Part shown: positions 50,837 to 59,407 of the stretch, piece by piece | Layout of the letters: the number at the start of each line of letters is the position of its first letter | Position numbering within the stretch: position 1 is the first letter of the stretch | From: Flavobacterium gilvum | Lineage (GTDB): Bacteria; Bacteroidota; Bacteroidia; Flavobacteriales; Flavobacteriaceae | NCBI RefSeq assembly: GCF_001761465.1 | Contig: NZ_CP017479.1 | Span: 2,790,001-2,854,000 of the forward strand | Length of the DNA: 64,000 bases | Reading direction: 5' to 3' | Notes under the pieces: generated by a model | Database searches by the model: none | What the model was told of the DNA's origin: nothing | What the model saw: only the letters and a program-made list of their open reading frames with translations | Translations under genes and position numbers: made by a program

Positions 50837-52384
50837 TTAATTATAATACTGTTTGCCTCTTATGTTTCCGTGGTTCGGAAGTTCATGCTCAGGTTCCTGT
50901 TCTAAATCAATACGATCTAAGTTGTTTTCTAAAATATTTTGGATGGTCTTAAAATTGTAAATTCTAAAGTCAAGCGCTCGTTTACAGGCATTTATTAATC
51001 GCTGCTTACCAACCTTTTTTTCAAAGTTTAGTATTCCTAAACAACTTTTATAAGCCTGTTCAGGATGGTTTCTGCTTTCGATTATCTGCATAATATATTC
51101 TCCTACTGACTCATCAATACTACCTGCCCAATCAATGAATCGAGCAGCACTCCACTGAGCTACAAACTGATGTGAACTGGCTAAATGTTCTGGAGTTGTG
51201 GTATAGACATAAGGTTTGTAATTTCGCTGATGAACCGCTATTCGATTGTATTTATAATAGATCTCTACGGTTGATCTTGTGTACAAGAGTTTCGTTTTTT
51301 TCTTTACATATTGATACGGAACGCTGTAATAATTTTTGTCTTGACTTAATTGGACATGACCATTTTGCATTACCGTTGCAAAGGATTGATATTTGATTTC
51401 AAAGCGTTCTTGTGGTAGTGGACGCAGTTTTTGTTTCTCATCTTCTACAAACAATTCTTTTCGTGAGTAAGGACGACCTGTTAGTTTTCGATTATTATGA
51501 ATGTCTAATAAATCCCATATCTGTTGGTTTAATTCTTCTAGAGAAAAGAATTTGGTTTCTTTTAGTGTTACATAAATTCTTCTGTATAATATCTTTACAG
51601 CCCCTTCAACTAATGACTTATCTCTAGGTTTATAAGCTCTAGTTGGCAAGATTGTAGTTTCGTAATGTTCCGCTAAGTCGGCTAAAGTTTCATTAATTGT
51701 TGGCTCAAAACGACTGCTTTTTATTACTGCAGATTTTAAATTATCTGGAACAATTGCTGCAGGAGTGCCTTCAAAAAAGCGCATGGCATTTTCTACAGAA
51801 GTAACAAAATCTTCCTTTTGCTGGCTCATAGAAGCTTCAGCATAGGTGTATTGACTAGCCCCTAATATAGCCACAAAGAATTGTACTTCTTTGATTTCTC
51901 CAGTGTCGCTATCAATAATGGATAGTGTTTTTCCAGCATAATCAACATACATTTTATCACCGGATTTATGATTCATATGCATCACTGGATTGACTTGTTT
52001 ACTCCATACTTTGTAATAATGAGCAAATTGAGAACTCCTGTAACCATCAGGGTTTATGGCAGCATATTGTTCCCACATATGTTGTATGGTAACGCCAACT
52101 TTTTTTAGCTCACGCTCCATTTTAGGAAAATAATTATGGAGTGTTTGTAATTTGGGACTAATTGATTCCACAGTAGTCTGTGAAAACAAAAGTTCTAGTT
52201 CAGCATCTGTTTTTTTATCAATAAATTCAAAGTTTAATCCGAGAACTTCAAATAAAGAAATATACTTCTTTACCGTATTCCTAGAAAGGGATAAGTAGCT
52301 ACTTATAAATAACTTACTTTTTCCATCACAATAGAATTTAATTACTTTTCTAATTTTACTCATGTCTGTTATTTTGTTTGCCAT
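50837..52384 (-). CDS. istA: IS21-family transposase IstA
   Basis: A 515-residue transposase. N-terminal HTH (about 15-45, KLFISSYLSLSRNTVKKYI) and DDE catalytic domain (about 125-300), with Asp in MYVDYAGK, Asp in AAIVPDNLKSAV and Glu in DKSLVEGAVK. The C-terminal beta-barrel domain follows. Full length, no interruption. It cuts and joins the IS ends recognised by the repeated TGACCACC sites. Confidence 0.95.
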   Translation of the reverse strand: MANKITDMSKIRKVIKFYCDGKSKLFISSYLSLSRNTVKKYISLFEVLGLNFEFIDKKTDAELELLFSQTTVESISPKLQTLHNYFPKMERELKKVGVTIQHMWEQYAAINPDGYRSSQFAHYYKVWSKQVNPVMHMNHKSGDKMYVDYAGKTLSIIDSDTGEIKEVQFFVAILGASQYTYAEASMSQQKEDFVTSVENAMRFFEGTPAAIVPDNLKSAVIKSSRFEPTINETLADLAEHYETTILPTRAYKPRDKSLVEGAVKILYRRIYVTLKETKFFSLEELNQQIWDLLDIHNNRKLTGRPYSRKELFVEDEKQKLRPLPQERFEIKYQSFATVMQNGHVQLSQDKNYYSVPYQYVKKKTKLLYTRSTVEIYYKYNRIAVHQRNYKPYVYTTTPEHLASSHQFVAQWSAARFIDWAGSIDESVGEYIMQIIESRNHPEQAYKSCLGILNFEKKVGKQRLINACKRALDFRIYNFKTIQNILENNLDRIDLEQEPEHELPNHGNIRGKQYYN

Positions 52385-52467
52385 AATCCGCTTTTTTTTT
52401 GCGAATGTATGGTTCTAACGACATGAAAAAGTCTGTAGTTTTTAATAATTAATTTACCCCAAAATTA

Positions 52468-52546
52468 GGTGGTCAATTTGAACTGGAATGGGGTGGTCAG
52501 TTTGCTCTGGAACTGGTGGTCAATTTATACTGGAAAGAGGTGGTCA
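52468..52546. repeat. Right-end transposase-binding repeats of the IS21 element
   Basis: GGTGGTCA at 52468, 52492, 52515 and 52539, the mirror image of the left end. Confidence 0.92.
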
Positions 52547-52709
52547 ATTTGACCGTTTTTTCCAGTAATGCATAAGAGTGTTATGTTTTTAATTTATATG
52601 ACGTGGTTATGTTGTTTTATAGAAAAAGAAAAATTTATGTTTTTAATATTTGCGTAGAAGTGGATGATAGAGAAAAATCTAATAGAAAAATTAAATTTTA
52701 ACTAAAAAA

Positions 52710-52787
52710 TTAAGAAGAAATCATTTCTGACAATTCCCACTGCAGTACTAATTGCATTGAAAAAATTATTTTTTTATCGTCTGACAT
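52710..52787 (-). pseudogene. Truncated ettA 5' end at the right boundary of the island
   Basis: An ATG at 52787 opens with MSDDKKIIFSMQ, identical to EttA except Val7 to Ile, then departs into LVLQWELSEMISS and stops. The 12 matching codons form the second attachment repeat (52752-52787). Three differences from ettA: two silent, one conservative. It is the leftover of ettA on the side of its native promoter, or the element's own copy. Confidence 0.8.
52752..52787 (-). repeat. Attachment-site repeat at the right boundary
   Basis: Matches 46976-47011 at 33 of 36 positions. Upstream DNA of the original ettA presumably begins just to the right, at 52788. Confidence 0.85.
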
Positions 52788-52876
52788 GTAATTTGTTTAA
52801 TGACAAGTTTATGGATTATTGAAATGTTGAAAAAAGTTTTGTAAGAAAAAAATCAACTTTTGGTTATCCTTATAAA

Positions 52877-54136
52877 CTACTCACTCACAGTTTCTATATC
52901 TGAATCAGAATCTAACTTATCTTTTGGTAAGATTCTGTTTAGCACAACTCCGATAATCGCCGCAATGGTAAGTCCCGAAAGTGAAAAGCTACCTGAAACA
53001 ACTATATTGTCAATTGCAATTCCCAATACAAAAATCAATGATGCAATAATTAGATTTCTGGAGTGTGAAAAATCAATATCTGCATTTACGACAGTTCTCA
53101 CGCCTACTGAAGCAATCATTCCAAACAAAATAATTGAGATTCCTCCCATGACTGGGGTTGGGATACTCTGCAAGACCATTCCGAATTTGCCAATTATACC
53201 AAGTAATATGGCATAGACTGCCGCAATTCTCAGAATGGCTGGATCGTAAACTTTTGTGACGGCCAAAACTCCTGTGTTTTCACCATACGTGGTGTTTGCC
53301 GGACCACCCAAAAATCCGGCAACGATAGTTGCCACTCCATCACCTAATAATGTTCTTGGAATTCCGGGGTTTTCAAAGAAATCTTTTCCTACAACGGCTC
53401 CATTTGTTGAAATATCACCAATATGTTCGATAAAAACAACCAAGGCTATGGGGGCAATAGCAATAATGGAAGCCGTTGAAAAAACAGGAAGTGTCAATAA
53501 ATCTTTCATGGCAGCATCTGAAAAGCCAATCCAACTTGCCTTACCGAAACCTGAAAAATCAACCATTCCTAACATTATAGCGGTAATGTATCCCAAAACG
53601 ACAGAAATTAATATGGGAACCAACCGGAAAAAAGATTTTTCTAATATCGAAATGCTTATCATTGAAACAATTACAACTGAGGCAATAATAAGACTGTTCA
53701 TGTCAAAAGTCCCATTTTTATAACCCGCCATAGATAAAGCAACTGGGCTAAGCCGCAAACCAATTACCATAATTATGGGACCTACAACCACTGGAGGGAA
53801 ATAAGATTTTATTTTCTCCACGCCAAAAGCTTTGACCATTCCTGCCATGAAGATGTACACAAATCCTGCCGCAATTACGCCGCCTTTTACGTGAGCAATT
53901 CCATCTTCTTTCAGTACTAATGTTAAAGCACCAATAAATGCAAATGATGATCCAAGGAATACAGGAACAATTCGCTTCGTGCATAGGTGGAATAAAAGTG
54001 TTCCAATACCTGCGGTAAGTAAAGCTATCGACGGATTAAGGCCTGTCAAAAAAGGAACTAATACAGTTGCTCCAAACATCGCCAAAACGTGTTGCAGTCC
54101 TAAAATTAATTTTGTTTGGGTATTGATTGTTTTCAT
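52877..54136 (-). CDS. uraA: Uracil permease (NCS2 family)
   Basis: A 419-residue inner-membrane nucleobase:proton symporter with about 12-14 hydrophobic segments. The uracil branch signature is visible: ASVVIVSMISIS, VFIEHIGDISTNGAVVGKDFF with the substrate-binding Glu, and GDGVATIVAGFLGGPANTTYGENTGVLA. Closest to UraA/PyrP; the exact base is inference. It lies just past the right edge of the island on the minus strand, hence upstream of the former ettA. Confidence 0.88.
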   Translation of the reverse strand: MKTINTQTKLILGLQHVLAMFGATVLVPFLTGLNPSIALLTAGIGTLLFHLCTKRIVPVFLGSSFAFIGALTLVLKEDGIAHVKGGVIAAGFVYIFMAGMVKAFGVEKIKSYFPPVVVGPIIMVIGLRLSPVALSMAGYKNGTFDMNSLIIASVVIVSMISISILEKSFFRLVPILISVVLGYITAIMLGMVDFSGFGKASWIGFSDAAMKDLLTLPVFSTASIIAIAPIALVVFIEHIGDISTNGAVVGKDFFENPGIPRTLLGDGVATIVAGFLGGPANTTYGENTGVLAVTKVYDPAILRIAAVYAILLGIIGKFGMVLQSIPTPVMGGISIILFGMIASVGVRTVVNADIDFSHSRNLIIASLIFVLGIAIDNIVVSGSFSLSGLTIAAIIGVVLNRILPKDKLDSDSDIETVSE

Positions 54137-54200
54137 TTGTTATGTTTTAAAATGATTTCGATTTACAAAAAAAGGAGTATAATATCCGATTGTAAAAAGC

Positions 54201-54234
54201 AAAAGAAAAGCCAATACAATTTTGTAATGGCTTC
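54201..54234 (-). terminator. Terminator after the small membrane-protein gene
   Basis: On the minus strand AGCCATTACAA faces TTGTATTGGCT and a CTTTTCTTTT tail follows. Confidence 0.75.
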
Positions 54235-54288
54235 TGTTGAATTTTTCGATAATTATGTTTGAATAAGCATGGGTTTTTTGAATAAAAA

Positions 54289-54471
54289 TTACAACCTGCC
54301 TTTTAATGAACTAAATACCCAGGCAATGGAGAAAAACCCTATTCCAACGGCAGCAAACCCCCAACCAGAAACATCTCTGTATTTAAAAAAGCCTAATGCT
54401 ATAAGTAATATTCCCATGAGTATCATTATAAGAGTAGCCCATCCTAAAATAGTATTTTTATTCATTCCCAT
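54289..54471 (-). CDS. Small membrane protein (CAL67264-like)
   Basis: A 60-residue protein starting MGMNKNTILGWATLIM, with two hydrophobic spans (about 9-26 and 37-54) and the ending WVFSSLKGRL. The sequence resembles the short Bacteroidota membrane family known as CAL67264; function unknown. The ATG at 54471 (or 54465) is chosen; a longer frame from 54501 is less likely. It lies 68 bp past the pulA stop and may share its transcript. Confidence 0.75.
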   Translation of the reverse strand: MGMNKNTILGWATLIMILMGILLIALGFFKYRDVSGWGFAAVGIGFFSIAWVFSSLKGRL

Positions 54472-54538
54472 GATTGTAGTATTTGTTTTTGAATGGTGCA
54501 AATATCGGTATTTTTTAGGATATTTAAATTTTTAAATG

Positions 54539-56560
54539 TTAATCCTGATACAAAATTACTGCACTTCTGCCGGGAATTGTTACCGATTGGTCGTTAATAG
54601 TTTCTATTCCGTTTTGGTTGATTATCTCGCCATTGCAAATGAGTTTCCAAGTACCGTCAATATACTGTTTAGTTTCTTCTTCATCACCGTTAAAATACAC
54701 TCTGATATTTTTCCAGTTATCCCCATTGGCATTGTTTTTTAATGTATATCCAACCAATAAAGGAGAATCGAGCGTCAAAAATTCTAAATTTTCCTGAATC
54801 ATTTTTTCTGAAGTCATTTTGAATGCAGGATGATTTTTTCTAAGCGTTATCAGATTTTCATAATATTGAACTAGGTCTTTGTTTTCGTGCTTCCAGTTCC
54901 AATCTATTTTGTTGATGCTATCGGGTGATTTATAGGAGTTCTCCACTCCCATTTTGGTGCGTTTCATTTCGGCTCCCATGTGTAGGAACGGAATACTTTG
55001 TGAAGTCAAAACAATGGTATTTGCTAGTTTGTCCATTTGAACCAATTCTTTTTCAGAGGCTTTTGGATTAGCGATTTTTAGTTTGTCGTACAGCGTGTTG
55101 TTGTCGTGACAAGACACGTAGCCAATTACTTTTGTAGGTTTGTCAGCATAAGAAAATTGGGCATATCCCCTTTTGGAATCATATTTTATCTGCGGATGAT
55201 TGGTAGAAGCTACAATGCCAAATTGAATAACTTCTTTGTAGTTTGGATTACCGCTCACAAAACCTTTTTCGATGACATTCGACCAATGTCCCTTTACTGC
55301 ATCCCTTAAGTCATCTGAGAAAATGGCAATGTCATTTAGTTTTTTTACATTGTTTTTTATAGCTCTTTTTTCTATGGATAAAGGTGAATCACCGGCGGTC
55401 CATCCTTCTCCATACAGAAAAATAGTCGGATCAATTTTCTTTAATTCGGCAGAAATACTATTCATCGTTTCGATGTCATAAATCCCCATCAAATCAAATC
55501 GAAAGCCATCAACATGATATTCTTTAACCCAATATTTAAGTGATTCCAACATGAATTGTCGAGCCATAATGCGGTCTGAGGCAAATTCATTTCCGCAAGC
55601 CGATGCATCGGAACGCTTTCCATCAGGCCAGTTTCTATAGTAATATCCGGGAACCAATTGATCAAAAATATCGGTCGAACTCGTATGATTATAAACAACA
55701 TCCATTATTAAACGGATATTCGCCTTATGCAAAGCCAAAATCATTTGTTTGTATTCTTTCATTCGCACCAAACCATCAAAAGGGTTAGTTGAATAAGAAC
55801 CTTCTAATGAATTGTAATTCTGTGGGTCATATCCCCAATTATATTGGTTTTTTTCCAATGCAGTTTCATCAACAGATTTGAAATCAAACACCGGAAGTAA
55901 ATGCAAATGTGTAATTCCCATTTCTTGTAAATGATCTAATCCTGTTGTTTCACCAAAAGAATTTCTGGTATTTTTTTCTGCAATTCCAAGAAATTTTCCT
56001 TTGTTTTTTATTCCTGATGAAGGGTCGATTGAAAAATCCCGAACATGAGCCTCATACAATATAATGTCTGAAACCGATTTTAAAGGAGGTTGTTTGTCTG
56101 TATTCCAATTAGACGGATTGGTTAGTTTTGGGTCGAAAATTAACCCGCGATTCCCGTTTACACCAACTCCTTTTGCATACGGATCTGGCATTTCTTTGGA
56201 CCAATTTCCGTTATTGTATTTTGCCTGTAATGTATAATAGGTATTGTGATAATTGCCGTTTAGAACAACTTGCCAAACTCCTGTTTTGGTGTCGTAATCA
56301 AGGTTTTTTACTGCGATTGCTTCTCCTCCATTGCCTTCTTTATAGAGATTGATTTTTGCTTCAGAGACATTAGGACTCCACAACTTAATTGTGGTCTTAT
56401 CTGTGGTATAAACAACGCCTAAATCGTCTTTTAAATAAACCGGATACTCTTCAAAAGAAGCATATTGAATCGTGTTTATTTTTGAATTTTGGCTCATGGC
56501 AAAATTTATAGTGAGAAGAAAAACAATTAGTAAATGGATTTTTATTTTGAAGCTAGACAT
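54539..56560 (-). CDS. pulA: Type I pullulanase, exported
   Basis: A 673-residue alpha-1,6-glucan hydrolase of GH13. Signal peptide (first about 23 residues). N-terminal CBM48-like domain (about 45-150) and GH13 catalytic barrel (about 165-560). The type I pullulanase motif YNWGYDP is at 240-246; the nucleophile is Asp356 (FRFDLMG), acid/base Glu385 (LYGEGW), and CHDNN supplies the third Asp. It debranches glycogen or starch in the periplasm. It starts 11 bp after holA, so the two genes are co-transcribed. Confidence 0.93.
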   Translation of the reverse strand: MSSFKIKIHLLIVFLLTINFAMSQNSKINTIQYASFEEYPVYLKDDLGVVYTTDKTTIKLWSPNVSEAKINLYKEGNGGEAIAVKNLDYDTKTGVWQVVLNGNYHNTYYTLQAKYNNGNWSKEMPDPYAKGVGVNGNRGLIFDPKLTNPSNWNTDKQPPLKSVSDIILYEAHVRDFSIDPSSGIKNKGKFLGIAEKNTRNSFGETTGLDHLQEMGITHLHLLPVFDFKSVDETALEKNQYNWGYDPQNYNSLEGSYSTNPFDGLVRMKEYKQMILALHKANIRLIMDVVYNHTSSTDIFDQLVPGYYYRNWPDGKRSDASACGNEFASDRIMARQFMLESLKYWVKEYHVDGFRFDLMGIYDIETMNSISAELKKIDPTIFLYGEGWTAGDSPLSIEKRAIKNNVKKLNDIAIFSDDLRDAVKGHWSNVIEKGFVSGNPNYKEVIQFGIVASTNHPQIKYDSKRGYAQFSYADKPTKVIGYVSCHDNNTLYDKLKIANPKASEKELVQMDKLANTIVLTSQSIPFLHMGAEMKRTKMGVENSYKSPDSINKIDWNWKHENKDLVQYYENLITLRKNHPAFKMTSEKMIQENLEFLTLDSPLLVGYTLKNNANGDNWKNIRVYFNGDEEETKQYIDGTWKLICNGEIINQNGIETINDQSVTIPGRSAVILYQD

Positions 56561-56571
56561 TTTGCAAATGT

Positions 56572-57576
56572 TTAATTGAATATTTTGTAGAGCATTTCTC
56601 TTAATAAATCGGCCTGTGATAAGCTATTGGCACCCACACCCTTGCTTTTTACATCAGTGTCACGCAATGAAGCCACTATTTGGCTTACTTTTTTCATTGG
56701 GTAGTTTTTGATGGCCACATCATAATCTTTCAGGAAAAAAGGATTAACTCCTAGTACTGAAGCTACATTCTTTGGATTTTTGTCCTTCAATCCATGGTAT
56801 TTCAATAATTGTACAAAAAAACTAAAAACCAAACCGACTGTCATTACAATTGGATTGTCTTTTGGATTTTGGGCAAAATTCTCAGCAATTTTGTAGGCCT
56901 TCAGTTGGTCGCGTTCGCCAATGGCTTTTCGTAATTCAAAAACGTTGTAATCTTTACTGAATCCAATATTTTCTTCGATGTCTTTCGCCGAAATTGTACT
57001 TCCGGCGGGTAGTATGATTTGAAGTTTTTCAAGCTCTTTGTTGATGGTACTCAAATCAGTTCCCAAAAATTCAACCAACATGGCAGATGCTTTGGGTTCA
57101 ATAGTGTATTTCTTTCCGGCCAATACACGCTTAATCCAGTCTCCTACTTGATTTTCGTACAGCTTTTTACTTTCATATACAATTCCGTTTTTAGCCAAAA
57201 GTTTAGTGACTTTCTTTCGTTTGTCTAGCGTTTTATATTTATAGCAAAAAACCAAAACCGTTGATGGCATTGGGTTTTCGACATAACTTTCAATTTTGTC
57301 TATTGTTCTTGATAATTCCTGAGCTTCTTTTATAATTACGACCTGACGATCAGCCATCATGGGGTAGCGTTTGGCTGTAGAAACAATATCTTCTATGCTG
57401 ACATCTCTTCCGTATAAAACGGTTTGGTTAAAGCCTTTTTCCTCTTCAGATAAAACATTTGTTTCTATATATTCTGATAATTTGTCGATATAATAAGGCT
57501 CTTCCCCCATCAAAAAATAGATAGGTTTGATATTGCCTCCTTTTATATCATTTACAATCTTAATAACTTCGTCCAT
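56572..57576 (-). CDS. holA: DNA polymerase III subunit delta
   Basis: A 334-residue clamp-loader subunit. The N-terminal domain MDEVIKIVNDIKGGNIKPIYFLMGEEPYYIDKL is characteristic of the family; the middle AAA-like domain lacks ATP motifs as it should, and the C-terminal domain holds LKDYDVAIKNYPMKKVSQIV. It opens the beta clamp with DnaX and delta prime. It heads a transcript with pulA and the small membrane-protein gene. Confidence 0.93.
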   Translation of the reverse strand: MDEVIKIVNDIKGGNIKPIYFLMGEEPYYIDKLSEYIETNVLSEEEKGFNQTVLYGRDVSIEDIVSTAKRYPMMADRQVVIIKEAQELSRTIDKIESYVENPMPSTVLVFCYKYKTLDKRKKVTKLLAKNGIVYESKKLYENQVGDWIKRVLAGKKYTIEPKASAMLVEFLGTDLSTINKELEKLQIILPAGSTISAKDIEENIGFSKDYNVFELRKAIGERDQLKAYKIAENFAQNPKDNPIVMTVGLVFSFFVQLLKYHGLKDKNPKNVASVLGVNPFFLKDYDVAIKNYPMKKVSQIVASLRDTDVKSKGVGANSLSQADLLREMLYKIFN

Positions 57577-57591
57577 TTGATTTTTGTTTAA

Positions 57592-57680
57592 TGTTTAAAG
57601 GTTTAAAAAGTTTAATGTTTTTGACGTAAAATTCCCTTTTGGGTTTTATTTAAACAACTTTAAACCTTAAACTTTTAAAC
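57592..57680. repeat. GTTTAAAGGTTTAAAAAG inverted repeat
   Basis: GTTTAAAGGTTTAAAAAGTT faces AACTTTAAACCTTAAACTTT near 57657-57676. It lies between divergent holA and the HsdR_N gene. Confidence 0.75.
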
Positions 57681-57687
57681 TATTTAT

Positions 57688-57695
57688 TATTTTTG
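57688..57695 (+). promoter_or_regulatory. -7 box abutting the HsdR_N start codon
   Basis: TATTTTTG, only 4 bp before the ATG at 57700. If used, the transcript would begin at or within a base or two of the start codon. Confidence 0.45.
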
Positions 57696-57699
57696 CTTC

Positions 57700-58167
57700 A
57701 TGCAAAATCTCAACTTTCCTTCCTATAGTTTTCGTTTCAAAAATAGCGAAAATAAACTGTCCATTTTTGATGTTATCAGGAAAAAATTTATCATTCTGAC
57801 ACCCGAAGAATGGGTTCGTCAGCATGTAGTGAGTTTTTTATTGGAAGAAAAAAAATACCCAAAATCATTGATTAATGTTGAGAAAGTTTTAATGGTCAAT
57901 GGTTTGAGAAAGCGTTATGATGTAGTAGTTTTTAATCCCAACGGAACTATTTTTGTCTTAATAGAATGTAAAGCGCCCGAAGTTAAAATCTCACAAGCTG
58001 TTTTTGATCAAATCGCACGATATAATATGACTTTGGATGCAGAATTTTTAATGGTCACCAATGGTCTAAATCATTATTTTTGCCAGATGGATTTCGAAAA
58101 TGAAAAATATGAGTTTTTGAGAGAGTTGCCTACTTATGGAGAGAATAAAATAGAGGAAAGAAAATAG
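57700..58167 (+). CDS. Stand-alone HsdR N-terminal-like PD-(D/E)xK protein
   Basis: A 155-residue protein equal to only the nuclease-like N-domain of type I restriction HsdR. RYDVVVFN (Asp near 73) and VLIECKAPE (Glu-x-Lys near 90-92) form the PD-(D/E)xK core, and QIARYN holds the Gln of motif. No helicase, methylase or specificity subunit accompanies it, so it is not a restriction system; a housekeeping nuclease or repair role is inferred. Conserved next to holA in related bacteria as far as I recall. Confidence 0.8.
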   Translation: MQNLNFPSYSFRFKNSENKLSIFDVIRKKFIILTPEEWVRQHVVSFLLEEKKYPKSLINVEKVLMVNGLRKRYDVVVFNPNGTIFVLIECKAPEVKISQAVFDQIARYNMTLDAEFLMVTNGLNHYFCQMDFENEKYEFLRELPTYGENKIEERK

Positions 58168-58341
58168 AATAAAGAAAATAGAATAAAGAAAAAAGAGTAA
58201 AGAGTTAAGACTTTTACACAGTTCTAAATAAGGCTTTATTGTATCCTTTTTTAATTCTGTTTTTGCGAACTTAAAAATATAAATTTTGTGAAATTTGCAA
58301 ATAAAGAACTTTGCGAACTTTGCGGTTAAATAAAACCTTGT

Positions 58342-59337
58342 TTGAAAAAAATAGCAGTAGTAATATTGAATTGGAATGGTGTAAAACTTTTGGAGCAGTT
58401 TCTGCCTTCTGTTAGCCAATTTTCGCCCGAAGCAACGATTTATGTTGCTGATAACGCATCAACTGATGAATCTATTCAATTTGTAAAAAATAATTTTCCC
58501 GATATTAAAATTATTCAAAACAATAGCAATAAAGGATTTGCGGGTGGTTATAATGAAGCCTTGCAACAGGTAGAAGAAGAAATTTATGCCCTGGTGAATT
58601 CGGATATTGAAGTTACTGAAAATTGGTTGAATCCAATATTAAAAACTTTTTCGGATGAAATCGAAACAGCAATAATTCAACCCAAAATATTAGATTTTAA
58701 AAAGAAAAACTATTTTGAATATGCTGGTGCAGCCGGCGGTTTTATAGATAAGTTTGGTTATCCTTTTTGTCGCGGACGTATTTTTGATACTTTGGAAAAA
58801 GATAACGGGCAGTACAACGATGCAATGGAAATTTTTTGGGCTTCTGGAGCTTGTTTTTTCATCAGAAAGAATGTTTATAGGGAAATGAAAGGGTTTGATG
58901 AGGACTTTTTTGCCCACCAGGAAGAAATTGATTTATGCTGGCGAACTATTAATAAAGGATATAAAATAAAATATTGTCCAGAATCAATCGTTTATCATGT
59001 GGGCGGAGCCACTTTGCAACAGGCGAATCCTAAAAAAACATTTCTTAATTTTAGAAATTCATTATTGATGTTGACTAAGAATTTACCTAAAAATGAACTG
59101 TTTCAAATCCTTGTCGCCAGATTGTTTTTGGATGGTGTCGCAGGAGTTAAATTTATTGCAGGAGGTCAATTCGTTCATTGCTTGGCAATTATTCGTGGAC
59201 ATTTTTCTTTTTATGGCTTGTTTTTGAAAAATTACAGAAAAAGAGAAAAAAATCAGATCGAAACATACTTTAAGATAAAAAGTGTTGTTTATGGTTATTA
59301 TATCAAGAATGGCACAGTTTTTGCTGACTATATTTAA
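58342..59337 (+). CDS. Family 2 glycosyltransferase
   Basis: A 331-residue GT-A fold sugar transferase starting at a TTG (58342) with MKKIAVVILNWNGVKLLEQF. Nucleotide-binding strand AVVILNWNG, the acidic metal site in LVNSDIEV, GAGFIDKFGYP-like AAGGFIDKFG and HQEEIDLCWR (catalytic acid region) are as in rhamnosyl-type GT2 enzymes. The C-terminal 60 residues include a hydrophobic stretch that may touch the membrane. Acceptor is unknown. It may be read together with the HsdR_N gene. Confidence 0.88.
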   Translation: MKKIAVVILNWNGVKLLEQFLPSVSQFSPEATIYVADNASTDESIQFVKNNFPDIKIIQNNSNKGFAGGYNEALQQVEEEIYALVNSDIEVTENWLNPILKTFSDEIETAIIQPKILDFKKKNYFEYAGAAGGFIDKFGYPFCRGRIFDTLEKDNGQYNDAMEIFWASGACFFIRKNVYREMKGFDEDFFAHQEEIDLCWRTINKGYKIKYCPESIVYHVGGATLQQANPKKTFLNFRNSLLMLTKNLPKNELFQILVARLFLDGVAGVKFIAGGQFVHCLAIIRGHFSFYGLFLKNYRKREKNQIETYFKIKSVVYGYYIKNGTVFADYI

Positions 59338-59371
59338 CAAATATTTACATTTAAAAATTAATATTAAAAAC

Positions 59372-59379
59372 TAACTTTG
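59372..59379 (+). promoter_or_regulatory. -7 box of the ompA-like gene
   Basis: TAACTTTG, 28 bp upstream of the ATG; a good TAnnTTTG match. Confidence 0.6.
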
Positions 59380-59407
59380 TAATTCACGTTTAATTAAATT
59401 TTACATT

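Larger units (their letters stand above)
49921..52566 (-). mobile_element. IS21-family insertion sequence
   Basis: About 2.65 kb with istA and istB on the minus strand. Ends begin ACTG and align to one another so that the first TGACCACC falls 21 bp in on each side. Each end carries four TGACCACC sites (49941, 49965, 49989, 50013; and, inverted, 52468, 52492, 52515, 52539) at 23-24 bp spacing. Target duplication is not visible. The two ORFs are intact. Confidence 0.9.
46976..52787 (+). mobile_element. Integrative island at the 5' end of ettA
   Basis: About 5.8 kb between two 36-bp near-identical direct repeats (46976-47011 and 52752-52787). It encodes a tyrosine recombinase, three overlapping small ORFs and a GC-richer non-coding stretch, and has been invaded by an IS21-family element (49921-52566). 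Without that IS it would be about 3.1 kb, too small for conjugation genes; it is a small mobilisable or satellite-like element. Integration at the start codon of a conserved gene supplies a replacement 5' end, as is usual for site-specific integrases. Confidence 0.85.

Noticed and set aside
49921..52566. Target-site duplication of the IS21 element
   Set aside because: Flanks GGGCTAT and AATGCAT share no duplication; the duplication may have decayed or the ends are misjudged.
52788..52876. A promoter for the truncated ettA copy
   Set aside because: No TAnnTTTG box could be found on the minus strand in this short gap, so the native ettA promoter could not be located with confidence.
57700..58167. 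A type I restriction-modification system
   Set aside because: Only the HsdR N-terminal-like domain is encoded; no helicase part, HsdM or HsdS is nearby.
58159..58194. AAAGAAAATAGAAT tandem repeat near the end of the HsdR_N gene
   Set aside because: Only two and a half A-rich copies; likely replication slippage without function.
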